Below, piece by piece: positions 1 through 8,354 of a stretch of DNA of 64,000 nt. The notes under the pieces were generated by a model. The model was not told the DNA's origin, ran no database searches, and saw nothing but the letters and a program-made list of their open reading frames with translations. The position numbers were made by a program, and so were the translations under genes. The DNA comes from Agrobacterium tumefaciens (lineage in GTDB: Bacteria > Pseudomonadota > Alphaproteobacteria > Rhizobiales > Rhizobiaceae): positions 496,001-560,000 of the forward strand of contig NZ_SUPW01000002.1 of the NCBI RefSeq assembly GCF_013337285.1, written 5' to 3'. Position 1 is the first letter of the stretch. The number at the start of each line of letters is the position of its first letter.

Positions 1-580
1 CCTGAATGGCTGTCACGGAATAGATGCCGGTGAAGATATCGGCAACCGCCACGCCCGCTTTCATCGGCTGGCCATCCGGTTCACCTGTTATCGACATGAA
101 GCCCGACATGCCCTGTACGATATAGTCGTATCCGGCAAAATCGGCATAAGGCCCGGTCTGGCCGAAGCCGGTGATGGAGCAATAGATCAGCTTTGGATTA
201 AGCGCTTTCAGGCTCTCGTAATCGAGGCCGTATTTGGCAAGCCCGCCGCGCTTGAAGTTTTCGATGACGACATCGGCGGTGCGCACCAGCCGGCGCACCA
301 GCTCGCAGCCCTCAGGCGTCTTCAGATCGGCGACGATGGAGCGTTTGCCGCGATTGGTGGCGTGGTAATAGGCGGCGGAAAGGTTTTCGCCTTCCGCGTC
401 TTCAACGAAGGGCGGTCCCCATGTGCGGGTGTCGTCGCCGCCTTCGGGGTTTTCCACCTTGATGACATCAGCGCCCATATCGGCCAGCATCTGCCCCGCC
501 CAGGGTCCGGCCAGAACACGCGCCAGTTCGATGACGCGAATGCCTGATAGCGGCGGTTTCCTGTTCGGCATGTCGGTCAT
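1..580 (-). CDS. CaiB/BaiF family CoA-transferase (3' end outside window)
   Basis: This is the N-terminal ~193 residues of a class III CoA-transferase; the rest lies beyond base 1. Such enzymes move CoA between carboxylic acids. The translation begins MTDMPNRKPPLSGIRVIELA and continues with the family hallmarks RVLAGPWAGQMLADMGADVIKVE, a VIENFKRGGLAKYGLDY block and SITGFGQTGPYADFAGYDY. The start at 580 is chosen because a GGGGGA ribosome-binding site lies a few bases upstream; an in-frame ATG at 571 is less well placed. The substrate cannot be told from this half. Confidence 0.9.
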   Translation of the reverse strand, partial: MTDMPNRKPPLSGIRVIELARVLAGPWAGQMLADMGADVIKVENPEGGDDTRTWGPPFVEDAEGENLSAAYYHATNRGKRSIVADLKTPEGCELVRRLVRTADVVIENFKRGGLAKYGLDYESLKALNPKLIYCSITGFGQTGPYADFAGYDYIVQGMSGFMSITGEPDGQPMKAGVAVADIFTGIYSVTAIQ

Positions 581-681
581 CTGTCCCCCGGTATTGTCGG
601 CCTGCCGGTTTATAGACCGCTCCTTGCCCCGCCGCATGTGATTTTATCTCATGGACTTATTCCGTTTCGGCAAAGACATCC

Positions 682-1644
682 TCAGCCGTTAACGACGCGG
701 CCGCACCAGGCGGCGAAATCCGCCGCTACCGCCTGCCAGCCGATCTCGTTCAGCGTTTCGTGCCGCATGCCCTTGTAGATGGTGTGTTCGACATGGCTGA
801 AGCCGGCTTGCCGAAACCGCTCTGCGAGCCAAACGATCTCCCTGCCGTCATTGGTAGCGGCGTCCTGGTCGCCGCTGACCAGCAAAAGCGGCAATGTCTT
901 CGGCAGGCGTTCGATGAGTTTCGGGGCGCGATAGGAGAGTTCGAAGACGTCCTGCCACAGGGAAACGCTGGCCTCGAACTGGCAGAGCGGGTCTTCGACA
1001 TAGGCGTCCACTGCCAACCTGTCATGGCTCAGCCAGTCGGCATGGGTGCGCCTTTCCGGCATTTTTGCATTCCAGGCGCGGAAGGTGGCTTTCGGCAGGA
1101 TGGCGCTCGGCACATCGGAGCCTTTCAGCATTTTTTCAAGCCGCAGCACCACCTGTGCGAGACGACCCATCACGCCGGGATTGAGATTGGAATTCCAGAT
1201 CGACAGGCCATCGAAGGCATCCGGATGGCTGACGGCCGTGTTGAGCGCCACGAGGCCGCCCATGGAATGGCCGAACAATATTACCGGCAGGCCGGGGTGT
1301 CTTTCGCCGACCATCCGGCGCATCGCCATGACGTCGGCGACGACCTTTTCCGCACCATCTTTCCAGGCGAAGCGGCCGATCGGCGCATCCGCCGCTTTCG
1401 TGCGGCCGTGGCCACGATGGTCATGGGCATAGACCTCGAAACCCTGCTGCGACATGACGTCGGCAAAACGGCGGTAACGGCCGGCATGCTCCACGAGGCC
1501 ATGGCAGATCATCAGCACGCCGCGGGCCGGGGCGAGGGTGGAAGGCTGGTGGCGGAAGGCGATGGATGCGCCGGAGGGGGCGTCCAGCCTCTCTATCCCG
1601 CTGAAGGCGAAGTTATCCGTCGTCTCATTCATCATCTCACCCAT
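682..1644 (-). CDS. alpha/beta hydrolase, lysophospholipase (PldB/monoglyceride lipase) family
   Basis: A serine hydrolase of 320 residues. It shows the oxyanion-region motif CHGLVEHAGRY (~48-58), DHRGHGRT (~75-82), the nucleophile elbow GHSMGG (125-130, Ser127), an acidic residue in VSGDQDAATND and a late His in GMRHETLNE, so the Ser-Asp-His triad looks complete. The family hydrolyses lysophospholipids or monoacylglycerols; the real substrate is unknown. There is no signal peptide, so it is probably cytosolic. The start is uncertain: ATGs at 1635 and 1632 directly follow a GGTGAG stretch, and the longest version is given. It is divergent from ettA. Confidence 0.85.
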   Translation of the reverse strand: MGEMMNETTDNFAFSGIERLDAPSGASIAFRHQPSTLAPARGVLMICHGLVEHAGRYRRFADVMSQQGFEVYAHDHRGHGRTKAADAPIGRFAWKDGAEKVVADVMAMRRMVGERHPGLPVILFGHSMGGLVALNTAVSHPDAFDGLSIWNSNLNPGVMGRLAQVVLRLEKMLKGSDVPSAILPKATFRAWNAKMPERRTHADWLSHDRLAVDAYVEDPLCQFEASVSLWQDVFELSYRAPKLIERLPKTLPLLLVSGDQDAATNDGREIVWLAERFRQAGFSHVEHTIYKGMRHETLNEIGWQAVAADFAAWCGRVVNG

Positions 1645-1779
1645 CGTGTCATCACGCAGCTTGTCATAATCATGGGGTCATAATCGTGCCAGAGGTTGCC
1701 CCAAGGTCCTATTTACCCTACATAGCGGCAAATTTCCCGATACGTACTCTTAAAAATCCGATGTGGAGCATTCGCTACA

Positions 1780-3429
1780 ATGGCACGTCAATTCATCTAT
1801 CACATGGCTGGGCTGAACAAGTCCTATGGCGCGAAGAAGGTTCTGGAGAACGTCCATCTCTCCTTCTACCCCGATGCCAAGATCGGTATCCTCGGCCCGA
1901 ACGGCGCCGGTAAGTCGACCGTTTTGAAAATCATGGCCGGCCTCGACAAGGAATATACCGGTGAGGCCTGGCTCGCCGAAGGTGCGACGCTCGGTTATCT
2001 CGAGCAGGAGCCGAAGCTCGACGAAAACAAGACCGTGATGGAAAACGTCATGGAAGGTGTGGCGAGCAAGACGGCGATCGTCGACCGCTACAACGAGCTG
2101 ATGATGAATTATTCCGACGAGACGGCGGATGAGGGCGCAAAGCTCCAGGACATGATCGATAGCCAGAACCTGTGGGATCTGGAAAATCAGGTCGAAATGG
2201 CCATGGACGCCCTGCGTTGCCCGCCCGGCGATTCTGCCGTAACCGGCCTTTCGGGTGGTGAGCGCCGCCGCGTGGCGCTTTGCAAGCTGCTGCTGTCGCA
2301 GCCCGACCTGCTGCTGCTCGACGAACCGACCAACCATCTGGACGCCGAAACCATCGCCTGGCTCGAAAAACACTTGCGCGACTATCCCGGCGCCGTGATG
2401 ATGATCACCCACGATCGCTACTTCCTGGACAACGTCACCGGCTGGATTCTCGAACTCGACCGTGGCCGCGGCATTCCCTACGAAGGCAACTATTCGGCCT
2501 ATCTGCAGGCGAAAGCCAAGCGCATGCAGCAGGAATCCCGCGAAGACGCCTCGCGCCAAAAGGCCATCAGCCGCGAACAGGAGTGGATCGCTTCCAGCCC
2601 GAAGGCGCGCCAGACGAAGTCCAAGGCGCGTATCCGTGCTTATGACGAGCTGGTGGAAGCCGCTGAGAACCGCCGTCCCGGCGACGCGCAGATCGTCATT
2701 CCGGTCGCCGAACGTCTGGGACGCGTCGTTATCGAGGCGGAAAACCTGACCAAGTCCTACGGCGACCGTGTGTTGATCGAAAACCTCACCTTCAAGCTGC
2801 CTCCGGGCGGCATTGTCGGCGTCATCGGTCCGAACGGTGCGGGTAAGACTACCCTGTTCCGGATGATCACCGGCCAGGAACAGCCTGATAGTGGTTCCGT
2901 GACTGTGGGTGAAACGGTGCAGCTCGGTTATGTCGACCAGAGCCGCGATACGCTGGCGGGTGACAAGACCGTGTGGGAGGAAATCTCCGGCGGCAACGAC
3001 ATCATCAAGCTCGGCAAGTTCGAAGTGAACTCGCGCGCCTATTGCGGCGCCTTCAACTTCAAGGGCGGCGACCAGCAGCAGAAGGTCGGCAATCTCTCGG
3101 GTGGTCAGCGTAACCGCGTGCACCTTGCCAAGATGCTGAAGGCCGGCGGCAACGTGCTGCTGCTCGACGAACCGACCAACGACCTTGACACCGAAACGCT
3201 GGCAGCACTTGAAGAAGCGCTGGAAGCATTTGCCGGTTGCGCCGTTATCATCAGCCACGATCGCATGTTCCTCGACCGTCTGGCCACGCACATCCTCGCT
3301 TTCGAAGGTGACAGCCATGTGGAATGGTTCGAAGGCAACTTCGAGGACTACGAAAAGGACAAGGTCCGCCGCCTCGGCCCAGAAAGCATCAAGCCCGGCC
3401 GTGTGAGCTACAAGCGCCTGACACGCTGA
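1780..3429 (+). CDS. ettA: ABC-F translation factor EttA
   Basis: Energy-dependent translational throttle protein of 549 residues, the usual EttA length. It has two ABC ATPase halves: Walker A GPNGAGKS at 39-46 and again GPNGAGKT near 349-356, signature motifs LSGGERRR and LSGGQRNR, Walker B LLLLDEPTNHLD and LLLDEPTNDLD. A charged inter-domain linker (PtIM) rich in K, R and E separates them. There are no membrane segments. EttA binds the ribosomal E site and gates entry into elongation according to the ATP/ADP ratio. It is monocistronic, with its own terminator at 3449-3476. Confidence 0.96.
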   Translation: MARQFIYHMAGLNKSYGAKKVLENVHLSFYPDAKIGILGPNGAGKSTVLKIMAGLDKEYTGEAWLAEGATLGYLEQEPKLDENKTVMENVMEGVASKTAIVDRYNELMMNYSDETADEGAKLQDMIDSQNLWDLENQVEMAMDALRCPPGDSAVTGLSGGERRRVALCKLLLSQPDLLLLDEPTNHLDAETIAWLEKHLRDYPGAVMMITHDRYFLDNVTGWILELDRGRGIPYEGNYSAYLQAKAKRMQQESREDASRQKAISREQEWIASSPKARQTKSKARIRAYDELVEAAENRRPGDAQIVIPVAERLGRVVIEAENLTKSYGDRVLIENLTFKLPPGGIVGVIGPNGAGKTTLFRMITGQEQPDSGSVTVGETVQLGYVDQSRDTLAGDKTVWEEISGGNDIIKLGKFEVNSRAYCGAFNFKGGDQQQKVGNLSGGQRNRVHLAKMLKAGGNVLLLDEPTNDLDTETLAALEEALEAFAGCAVIISHDRMFLDRLATHILAFEGDSHVEWFEGNFEDYEKDKVRRLGPESIKPGRVSYKRLTR

Positions 3430-3448
3430 TCTCTTCCGCCTCTTTACA

Positions 3449-3476
3449 AAAAGGCCCGCCGTAAAGCGGGCCTTTT
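3449..3476 (+). terminator. Rho-independent terminator after ettA
   Basis: A perfect 11-bp stem, AAAAGGCCCGC (3449-3459) with GCGGGCCTTTT (3466-3476), has a 6-base loop. It starts about 20 bases after the ettA stop codon. Confidence 0.9.
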
Positions 3477-3543
3477 CGCGTGTAATAAGTGGACTTGATC
3501 AAGGCGTAAGACAGTTTGTGCTTGCATCCAGCGCCACATCGAC

Positions 3544-3559
3544 ATAAAGATATCTTTAT
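3544..3559. promoter_or_regulatory. 16-bp palindromic operator upstream of the ArsR-methyltransferase/metF pair
   Basis: ATAAAGATATCTTTAT is a perfect 16-bp inverted repeat, about 30 bases before the GTG start of the ArsR-family gene. Its position and symmetry fit an ArsR-family operator. From memory, alphaproteobacterial SahR regulators (ArsR family, S-adenosylhomocysteine-responsive) use a very similar AT-rich palindrome in front of methionine-cycle genes. Autoregulation and control of metF are inferred. Confidence 0.75.
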
Positions 3560-3588
3560 ATGTTGATTAGCTTGCGAGGCGCGGCAGA

Positions 3589-4602
3589 GTGGCGTTCGGT
3601 TTAGACAAATTGGTGGATCTTTTGAAGGCGGCGGGTGAACCGACGCGCTTCCGATTGCTGGCGCTTCTTGGGGCTGGCGATCTGACGGTCACCGATCTTA
3701 CCGAAATTCTCGGCCAGTCGCAGCCGCGTATTTCCCGTCACCTCAAGCTTTTGACGGAAGAGGGGCTGATCGAGCGTTATCAGGAAGGCGCCTGGGCCTA
3801 TTTCCGCCTGCGGCAGGATGGTGAGCCTGCCATTGTCGTCAGGCAGCTGCTTGGCGCAGCATCGCCCGCTGACGCTGTTCTGCAGCGTGATAGTGAACGT
3901 CTTACAACCGTCAAGCGGGTCAGAGCGGAGCGGGCGCAGGATTATTTCAGCCGCAATGCGTCCGCCTGGGATGAGCTGCGCCGTCTGCATGTGAGCGACG
4001 AGGCCGTTGAAGGCGCGCTGTTGAAGCTGGTGGGCACCACGCCGGTCGATTCGCTGCTTGATCTCGGCACTGGCACCGGCCGCATTCTCCAGCTTCTGAG
4101 CGGCATCTATCGCCGGGCGATCGGTGTCGATGCCAGCCGCGACATGCTGTCGGTGGCGCGCGCCAATCTCGACAAGGCGGGCGTGATCAATGCATCCGTT
4201 CGCCATGGCGATATTCTCAACCTGCCGCTGGAAGGCCAGGATTTTGATCTGATCGTCATCCATCAGGTTTTGCATTTTCTCGACCAGCCGGAAATCGCAC
4301 TTTCCGAGGCCGCGCGTATGCTGCGTCCTGGCGGGCGGCTGATCGTCATCGATCTTGCGCCGCATTCCTTCGAATATCTGCGCGATGACCATGCCCATAT
4401 CCGGCTCGGCTTTTCGCATCCGCTGATGGAAGAATGGCTGAAAAAGGCCGGGCTCGCGCCCGACCGCGCCGTTGACCTTCATTCTGAAAAAGCGTCCCAC
4501 GAAGCTTTGGACGTGACGATATGGGTTGCCCGCGACCAGCGGCTGCTGATGGCAGACGATGTGGTGCAAGAGGCGGTTTTACTTGACTCCCGGAGGGCAT
4601 GA
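3589..4602 (+). CDS. ArsR-family regulator fused to a SAM-dependent methyltransferase domain (SahR-like)
   Basis: A 337-residue two-domain protein. Residues ~8-75 form a winged helix-turn-helix (LTEILGQSQPRISRHLKLLTEEGL is the recognition region). Residues ~115-320 form a class I methyltransferase fold with the SAM-binding motif LDLGTGTGR at 157-165 and a late MLRPGGRLIVIDLAPH strand. The GTG start at 3589 gives a complete HTH. The gene stops one base before metF begins, so the two are cotranscribed. The methyltransferase domain probably senses SAM or S-adenosylhomocysteine rather than acting as an enzyme, as proposed for SahR; this is inference. A perfect palindrome lies just upstream. Confidence 0.88.
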   Translation: MAFGLDKLVDLLKAAGEPTRFRLLALLGAGDLTVTDLTEILGQSQPRISRHLKLLTEEGLIERYQEGAWAYFRLRQDGEPAIVVRQLLGAASPADAVLQRDSERLTTVKRVRAERAQDYFSRNASAWDELRRLHVSDEAVEGALLKLVGTTPVDSLLDLGTGTGRILQLLSGIYRRAIGVDASRDMLSVARANLDKAGVINASVRHGDILNLPLEGQDFDLIVIHQVLHFLDQPEIALSEAARMLRPGGRLIVIDLAPHSFEYLRDDHAHIRLGFSHPLMEEWLKKAGLAPDRAVDLHSEKASHEALDVTIWVARDQRLLMADDVVQEAVLLDSRRA

Positions 4603-4603
4603 T

Positions 4604-5497
4604 ATGTTGAGGTCGGAAACCATGCGCCACAATGGCGATATCCGGTTATCTTTCGAGTTTTTCCCGCCCAAGAATGCCGAGATGGAAACCCATCTCTGGG
4701 AAACGGTTGCCGAGCTGAAAAAATGGAACCCGGATTTCGTGTCGGTCACCTATGGCGCTGGTGGGTCCACCAAGGCGCCGACGCTGGATGCGGTGCGCCG
4801 GATGATCGGTGACAGCCATCTGCCGACTGCCGCGCATCTGACCTGTGTGGATGCCAGCCGTGAGGATGTGCATCAGGTCGTCGAAGAGTTCCGCAATGCC
4901 GGCGTTCGCCATTTCGTAGCGCTGCGCGGCGATCCCTCCACGGGCATCGGCACGGACTACAAGCCACACCCGGAAGGTTACGAGAACGCCGCCGCTCTGG
5001 TGAAGGGCCTGCGCGAGATCGGTGACTTCGAGATTTCCGTGTCGGCCTATCCGGAAAAACATCCCGAAAGCGCCAGCGAGGCTGTTGATATCGACATGCT
5101 GAAGCGCAAGGCGGATAATGGTGCGACGCGTGCGCTGACGCAGTTCTTCTTCGATAATGACGTGTTCGAGCGTTACATGGAGCGGGTGACGGCGGCGGGC
5201 ATCACCATTCCGGTGGTGCCGGGCATCATGCCGATCCAGAACCTTCATCAGCTCAAGCGTTTCGCCGGCCGTTGCGGCACCAGCGTTCCCGGTTTTCTGG
5301 ATGAGCGTTTCGAAGGTTATGACGACGATCTCGAAGGGCGCGCCCGCGTCGCTGCCGAGGTTGCCGCCGAGCAGATCGCCGATCTGCAGCGGCGCGGCGT
5401 GAACGAATTCCATCTCTATACGATGAACCGCGCGCCGCTGGTGGATGCCGTGCTAGAAAATCTCGGGCTGGAGCGTCTGCGCCGCAGCGCCGCCTGA
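4604..5497 (+). CDS. metF: methylenetetrahydrofolate reductase MetF
   Basis: Reduces 5,10-methylene-THF to 5-methyl-THF, the methyl donor for methionine synthase; FAD enzyme, cytosolic. At 297 residues it has typical length. Visible motifs are SFEFFPPKN, the barrel strand SVTYGAGGST, AHLTCVD, ALRGDP, a SVSAYPEKHPES block, QFFFDNDVF and PGIMPIQN. The start at 4604 has CGGAGGG six bases upstream. A second ATG at 4622 is possible, since some homologues begin near MRHNGDIRLSFEFFPP. Coupling to the ArsR-methyltransferase gene (1-base gap) suggests methionine-cycle feedback control. Confidence 0.95.
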   Translation: MLRSETMRHNGDIRLSFEFFPPKNAEMETHLWETVAELKKWNPDFVSVTYGAGGSTKAPTLDAVRRMIGDSHLPTAAHLTCVDASREDVHQVVEEFRNAGVRHFVALRGDPSTGIGTDYKPHPEGYENAAALVKGLREIGDFEISVSAYPEKHPESASEAVDIDMLKRKADNGATRALTQFFFDNDVFERYMERVTAAGITIPVVPGIMPIQNLHQLKRFAGRCGTSVPGFLDERFEGYDDDLEGRARVAAEVAAEQIADLQRRGVNEFHLYTMNRAPLVDAVLENLGLERLRRSAA

Positions 5498-5523
5498 AGT
5501 AAAAAAGTTTATTTTCGACATGA

Positions 5524-5557
5524 AAAAAGCGCAGGTCCCTCGGGGCCTGCGCTTTTT
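5524..5557. terminator. bidirectional Rho-independent terminator after metF
   Basis: AAAAAGCGCAGG (5524-5535) pairs with CCTGCGCTTTTT (5546-5557) around a 10-base loop. A-run and T-run flank both sides, so it can stop metF on the + strand and the small minus-strand ORF ending at 5607. Confidence 0.88.
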
Positions 5558-5606
5558 AAATTCGTGTCATCTACGGTTCTTATCTGCGTTTGGTCTTCAC
5601 GTCTCG

Positions 5607-5684
5607 TTAGATGAACAGCATCATCGCTACGAACAAAAACGCCAAACCGACTGCCAAGGCATTGAGAGATTTTGTAAGTCCCAT
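5607..5684 (-). CDS. 25-residue single-span membrane protein, unrecognised
   Basis: A short reading frame on the minus strand begins MGLTKSLNALAVGLAF and ends in MMLFI before TAA. It is almost wholly one hydrophobic helix with a single Lys near the N-terminus. The support for a real gene is a strong AGGAGG ribosome-binding site spaced six bases before the ATG, plus a shared terminator just downstream (5524-5557). I do not recognise the family. It could be a small membrane peptide that modulates a larger protein, but nothing in the sequence names a partner. Confidence 0.7.
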   Translation of the reverse strand: MGLTKSLNALAVGLAFLFVAMMLFI

Positions 5685-5961
5685 GGGTGCCTCCTGTTGT
5701 TGACAGGTTCGATAATATGACCGTTTTGTGGCAGTTGAAAAGCGGTTTCTGTGATGCAGTGCAGCACGTTTGGCAGCCGCATAAAAAAGCCTTTTCTGTA
5801 ATATATTGAAAATAAATGATTATTTTCTCATCACGCACTGCTTCATTTATTTAAAAAAAGTAAATGACCGGGGTATTATCCCCAGTCATCCGGTCGAGAT
5901 TAACGATTTCGCCTTGATTCCGACGGACAGATTAAAGGCCCGACAGCGTCGTTAAGATTGC

Positions 5962-7188
5962 TTAAAGCGCCTGCAGAAGAGCTGTCGACGGCCAGCCATC
6001 CGCGGGCATGCCGAGGCGCTGCTGTTCCTTCTGAATGGCGACGCGGGTGCCGGAACCGAGGATGCCATCGACCTTGCCGACATTGTGTCCACGCGCTTCA
6101 AGTTTGGTCTGAAGTTCCTTCATCGTCGCGTCATCGAAGCCCGGCTCGGGGTTGCCCTTGGTGTAAACGGGTGCGCCCATCAGGCGGTTGGCGAAATAGG
6201 CGGCCGAGGTCGTGTAGATGAACGACTGGTTCCATTCCAGATAGATGTTGAAATTCGGATAGGTGATGAAGGTCGGTCCCTTGCGGCCCTGCGGCATGAT
6301 GAGCGCTGCGGGCAGGGAAGCGAAGTTTTTGTTGCCGTCACGCGGGGTCACACCAAGCGCGAACCATTCGCCGGCGGTGAGGGGACCGCCGAGGCCGGAT
6401 TTTTCCCATGGCAGGTTTTCCGGCAGGGAGACTTCCTGAATCCACGGCTCGCCCTTCTTGAAGCCGAGATGCTGAATGAATTTCGCAGCCGTCAGGATGG
6501 CATCCGGGGCGCTGTCCTTGACGTTGATGTGGCCGTTGCCGTCACCATCGACGCCGAAAGCGATGATGTCCTTGGGCAGCATCTGCACCTGGCCGATTTC
6601 ACCGGCCCATGCGCCGGTGTTGGCGGCGGGGTCGAGATCGCCATGCTGGACCATTTCAATGAGCGCCAGCAGTTGCGGACGGAAAAGTTCCGGACGGCGG
6701 CAATCATGCGAGAGGGTCACCAGCGCGTTGCGGGTGTTGAAATCACCCTGAACGGCGCCGAAGTCGGTTTCCATGGCCCAGAAGGCGGCGATGACGCCGG
6801 CCGGTACGCCATATTCACTTTCGGCGCGGGCGAAGGTGGAGGAGAGCTCCTGCAGCTTCCTGCGGCCGATATCGAGACGGGCCTGGCTGACGGTGCGCTG
6901 GGAGAATTCGAGGAAGGTCTGGCGGAAGACGCCCTGTGCACGGTCACGCGACAGCACCTTCGGGTCGATCTGCGCGCCGGCAAGCGCCTTCTGGATCGCG
7001 TCGGCCGGAATGCCCTTGGCCAGCGCATCGGCCTTCACGCCTTCGAGAAATGCGCCGAGATCACCGCCGCAGGCGACCTGCTTGGGATCGTCAGGCGAGG
7101 CGACGGGCGGCGTGGCAAGGGCGGAGCCAGTGGAAAGAAGCGACAAAGCGGCGGCAAAAATGATGCTGCGCGACCGGAAGGTAGACAT
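5962..7188 (-). CDS. MltB-family lytic murein transglycosylase with C-terminal peptidoglycan-binding domain
   Basis: Cleaves the MurNAc-GlcNAc bond of peptidoglycan with 1,6-anhydro product formation. The 408-residue product starts with a signal peptide (MSTFRSRSIIFAAALSLLS...ALA), then an SLT_2/MltB domain with the catalytic Glu in FWAMETDFGAVQG, GEIGQVQMLPKD, GDGNGHINVKDSAPDAILTAAKFI and NFNIYLEWNQS. It ends with a PG_binding_1 repeat (LQTKLEARGHNVGKVDGILGSGT). The start at 7188 follows GAGGAAA; a longer frame to 7227 lacks a site. It is periplasmic. Confidence 0.92.
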   Translation of the reverse strand: MSTFRSRSIIFAAALSLLSTGSALATPPVASPDDPKQVACGGDLGAFLEGVKADALAKGIPADAIQKALAGAQIDPKVLSRDRAQGVFRQTFLEFSQRTVSQARLDIGRRKLQELSSTFARAESEYGVPAGVIAAFWAMETDFGAVQGDFNTRNALVTLSHDCRRPELFRPQLLALIEMVQHGDLDPAANTGAWAGEIGQVQMLPKDIIAFGVDGDGNGHINVKDSAPDAILTAAKFIQHLGFKKGEPWIQEVSLPENLPWEKSGLGGPLTAGEWFALGVTPRDGNKNFASLPAALIMPQGRKGPTFITYPNFNIYLEWNQSFIYTTSAAYFANRLMGAPVYTKGNPEPGFDDATMKELQTKLEARGHNVGKVDGILGSGTRVAIQKEQQRLGMPADGWPSTALLQAL

Positions 7189-7311
7189 GGGAATTTCCTC
7201 AATGGGTTGTAGGCCCGCTTTACCCATATGTTTGCGACAAAAAAACGGGTCTCGCAGCCAGACGACAGGTGAGAACGCGGTTTTTTCGAATGTGTTGCTT
7301 CTTGGCCGTGT

Positions 7312-8091
7312 TTATTTGGCGGAAGCGACCCATTTACGCCAGTTTTTCTCGCTGCCGGCAAAAACATTGATGTCGGTCGGGCCGTTGACGCCGGGCACGA
7401 CCCCGGTTGCCGTATATTGCCAGAAGGCCCATTGGCGTTCTTCGTAGATCTTGGCCGGATGGGCGGCGACGGAGCGCACCCAGAAATGGTAATTCTTGAA
7501 CTGGCCGACGAGATTGTCGCGGTGGAAATCAACCGAGGTGTAGATGATCGGGCGCTTGCCGTAATGGGCTTCAAGGCGATCCATGAAACGCTGCATTTCG
7601 GCGCGAACGATGCCCGGCGCGGGCCTTGTCTTGCAGGTGGGCGAGGAAGGGTTCCACTCCACATCGAGAACCGGGGGCAGGGTGACGGCTTCCTTCGGCA
7701 CGTTGCGAATGAACCAGTCGGCCTGAGCATCGGCTGTCGAGCAGAAATAGTAGAAATGGTAGGGCGCGTGCAGAATGTCTGCGGCTGCCGCACTGCGCCA
7801 ATGGTCGCCGAATTTCGGATCGATGCGGTCTGATCCTTCGGTCGCTTTGATGAAGACGAAGGAGACGCCGGATTTGCGCACGGTTTGCCAGTCGACGTCG
7901 CCGTTCCATTTGGACACGTCGATGCCGTGCACCTCATGGCGATGCGGATTGTTCATGCCGAAATCCTGCGGATCGGTATCGGCGAATTTCGGCTTGGAAA
8001 CGGATGCGGTTTCAAGCAGGTCGTAACTCGTGGAGGTGCAGCCGCCGATCAATAGCAAAGCCGACAATAGTGCCGATAAACGCAGCCGCAT
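7312..8091 (-). CDS. lipoprotein glycoside hydrolase family 25 (lysozyme-like muramidase)
   Basis: A 259-residue predicted lipoprotein with signal MRLRLSALLSALLLIGGC (lipobox IGGC). The mature part is a GH25 barrel: HGIDVSKWNGDVDW at its start, FVFIKATEGSDRIDPKF, PYHFYYF, the catalytic acid pair region PPVLDVEWN, and WAFWQYTATG near the end. GH25 enzymes hydrolyse the MurNAc-beta-1,4-GlcNAc bond. The start at 8091 is preferred over ATG 8121 because AGGG lies five bases upstream and the signal peptide is then canonical. Confidence 0.9.
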   Translation of the reverse strand: MRLRLSALLSALLLIGGCTSTSYDLLETASVSKPKFADTDPQDFGMNNPHRHEVHGIDVSKWNGDVDWQTVRKSGVSFVFIKATEGSDRIDPKFGDHWRSAAAADILHAPYHFYYFCSTADAQADWFIRNVPKEAVTLPPVLDVEWNPSSPTCKTRPAPGIVRAEMQRFMDRLEAHYGKRPIIYTSVDFHRDNLVGQFKNYHFWVRSVAAHPAKIYEERQWAFWQYTATGVVPGVNGPTDINVFAGSEKNWRKWVASAK

Positions 8092-8354
8092 TTGAACCCT
8101 GATGAAAGTGTTGTTGCCCATCCCGCAGCCGCAACATGGCGCGGCGCATCTCCCAATTTAGCCATAACATGGTAAACAAACTGATATGGCAAGGGGCAAC
8201 GGCCTTTTTCGGCCTTGCAAGGCACTGAATATGAAGCGATTTGCCATCCGGTCCGCAAGAAAACGCCGGAGTTCTCTCTGGTGCGCAGCGGTTGGAATAG
8301 TATCGGGCGGTGCCGCGCCTGCCTCCGAATCGACAAGGCGCAATCCGTCGAGAA

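Noticed and set aside
1750-3318. 522-residue open frame antisense to ettA
   Set aside because: It lies fully opposite a conserved gene, has no ribosome-binding site or recognisable domain, and is explained by high GC in third positions. The same holds for long antisense frames opposite the oxidases, mur genes, ftsZ, recN, ligA and pepP.
8180-8225. Hairpin between btaB and the GH25 gene as a terminator
   Set aside because: The stem is short and interrupted, with no proper T-run in the direction of transcription.
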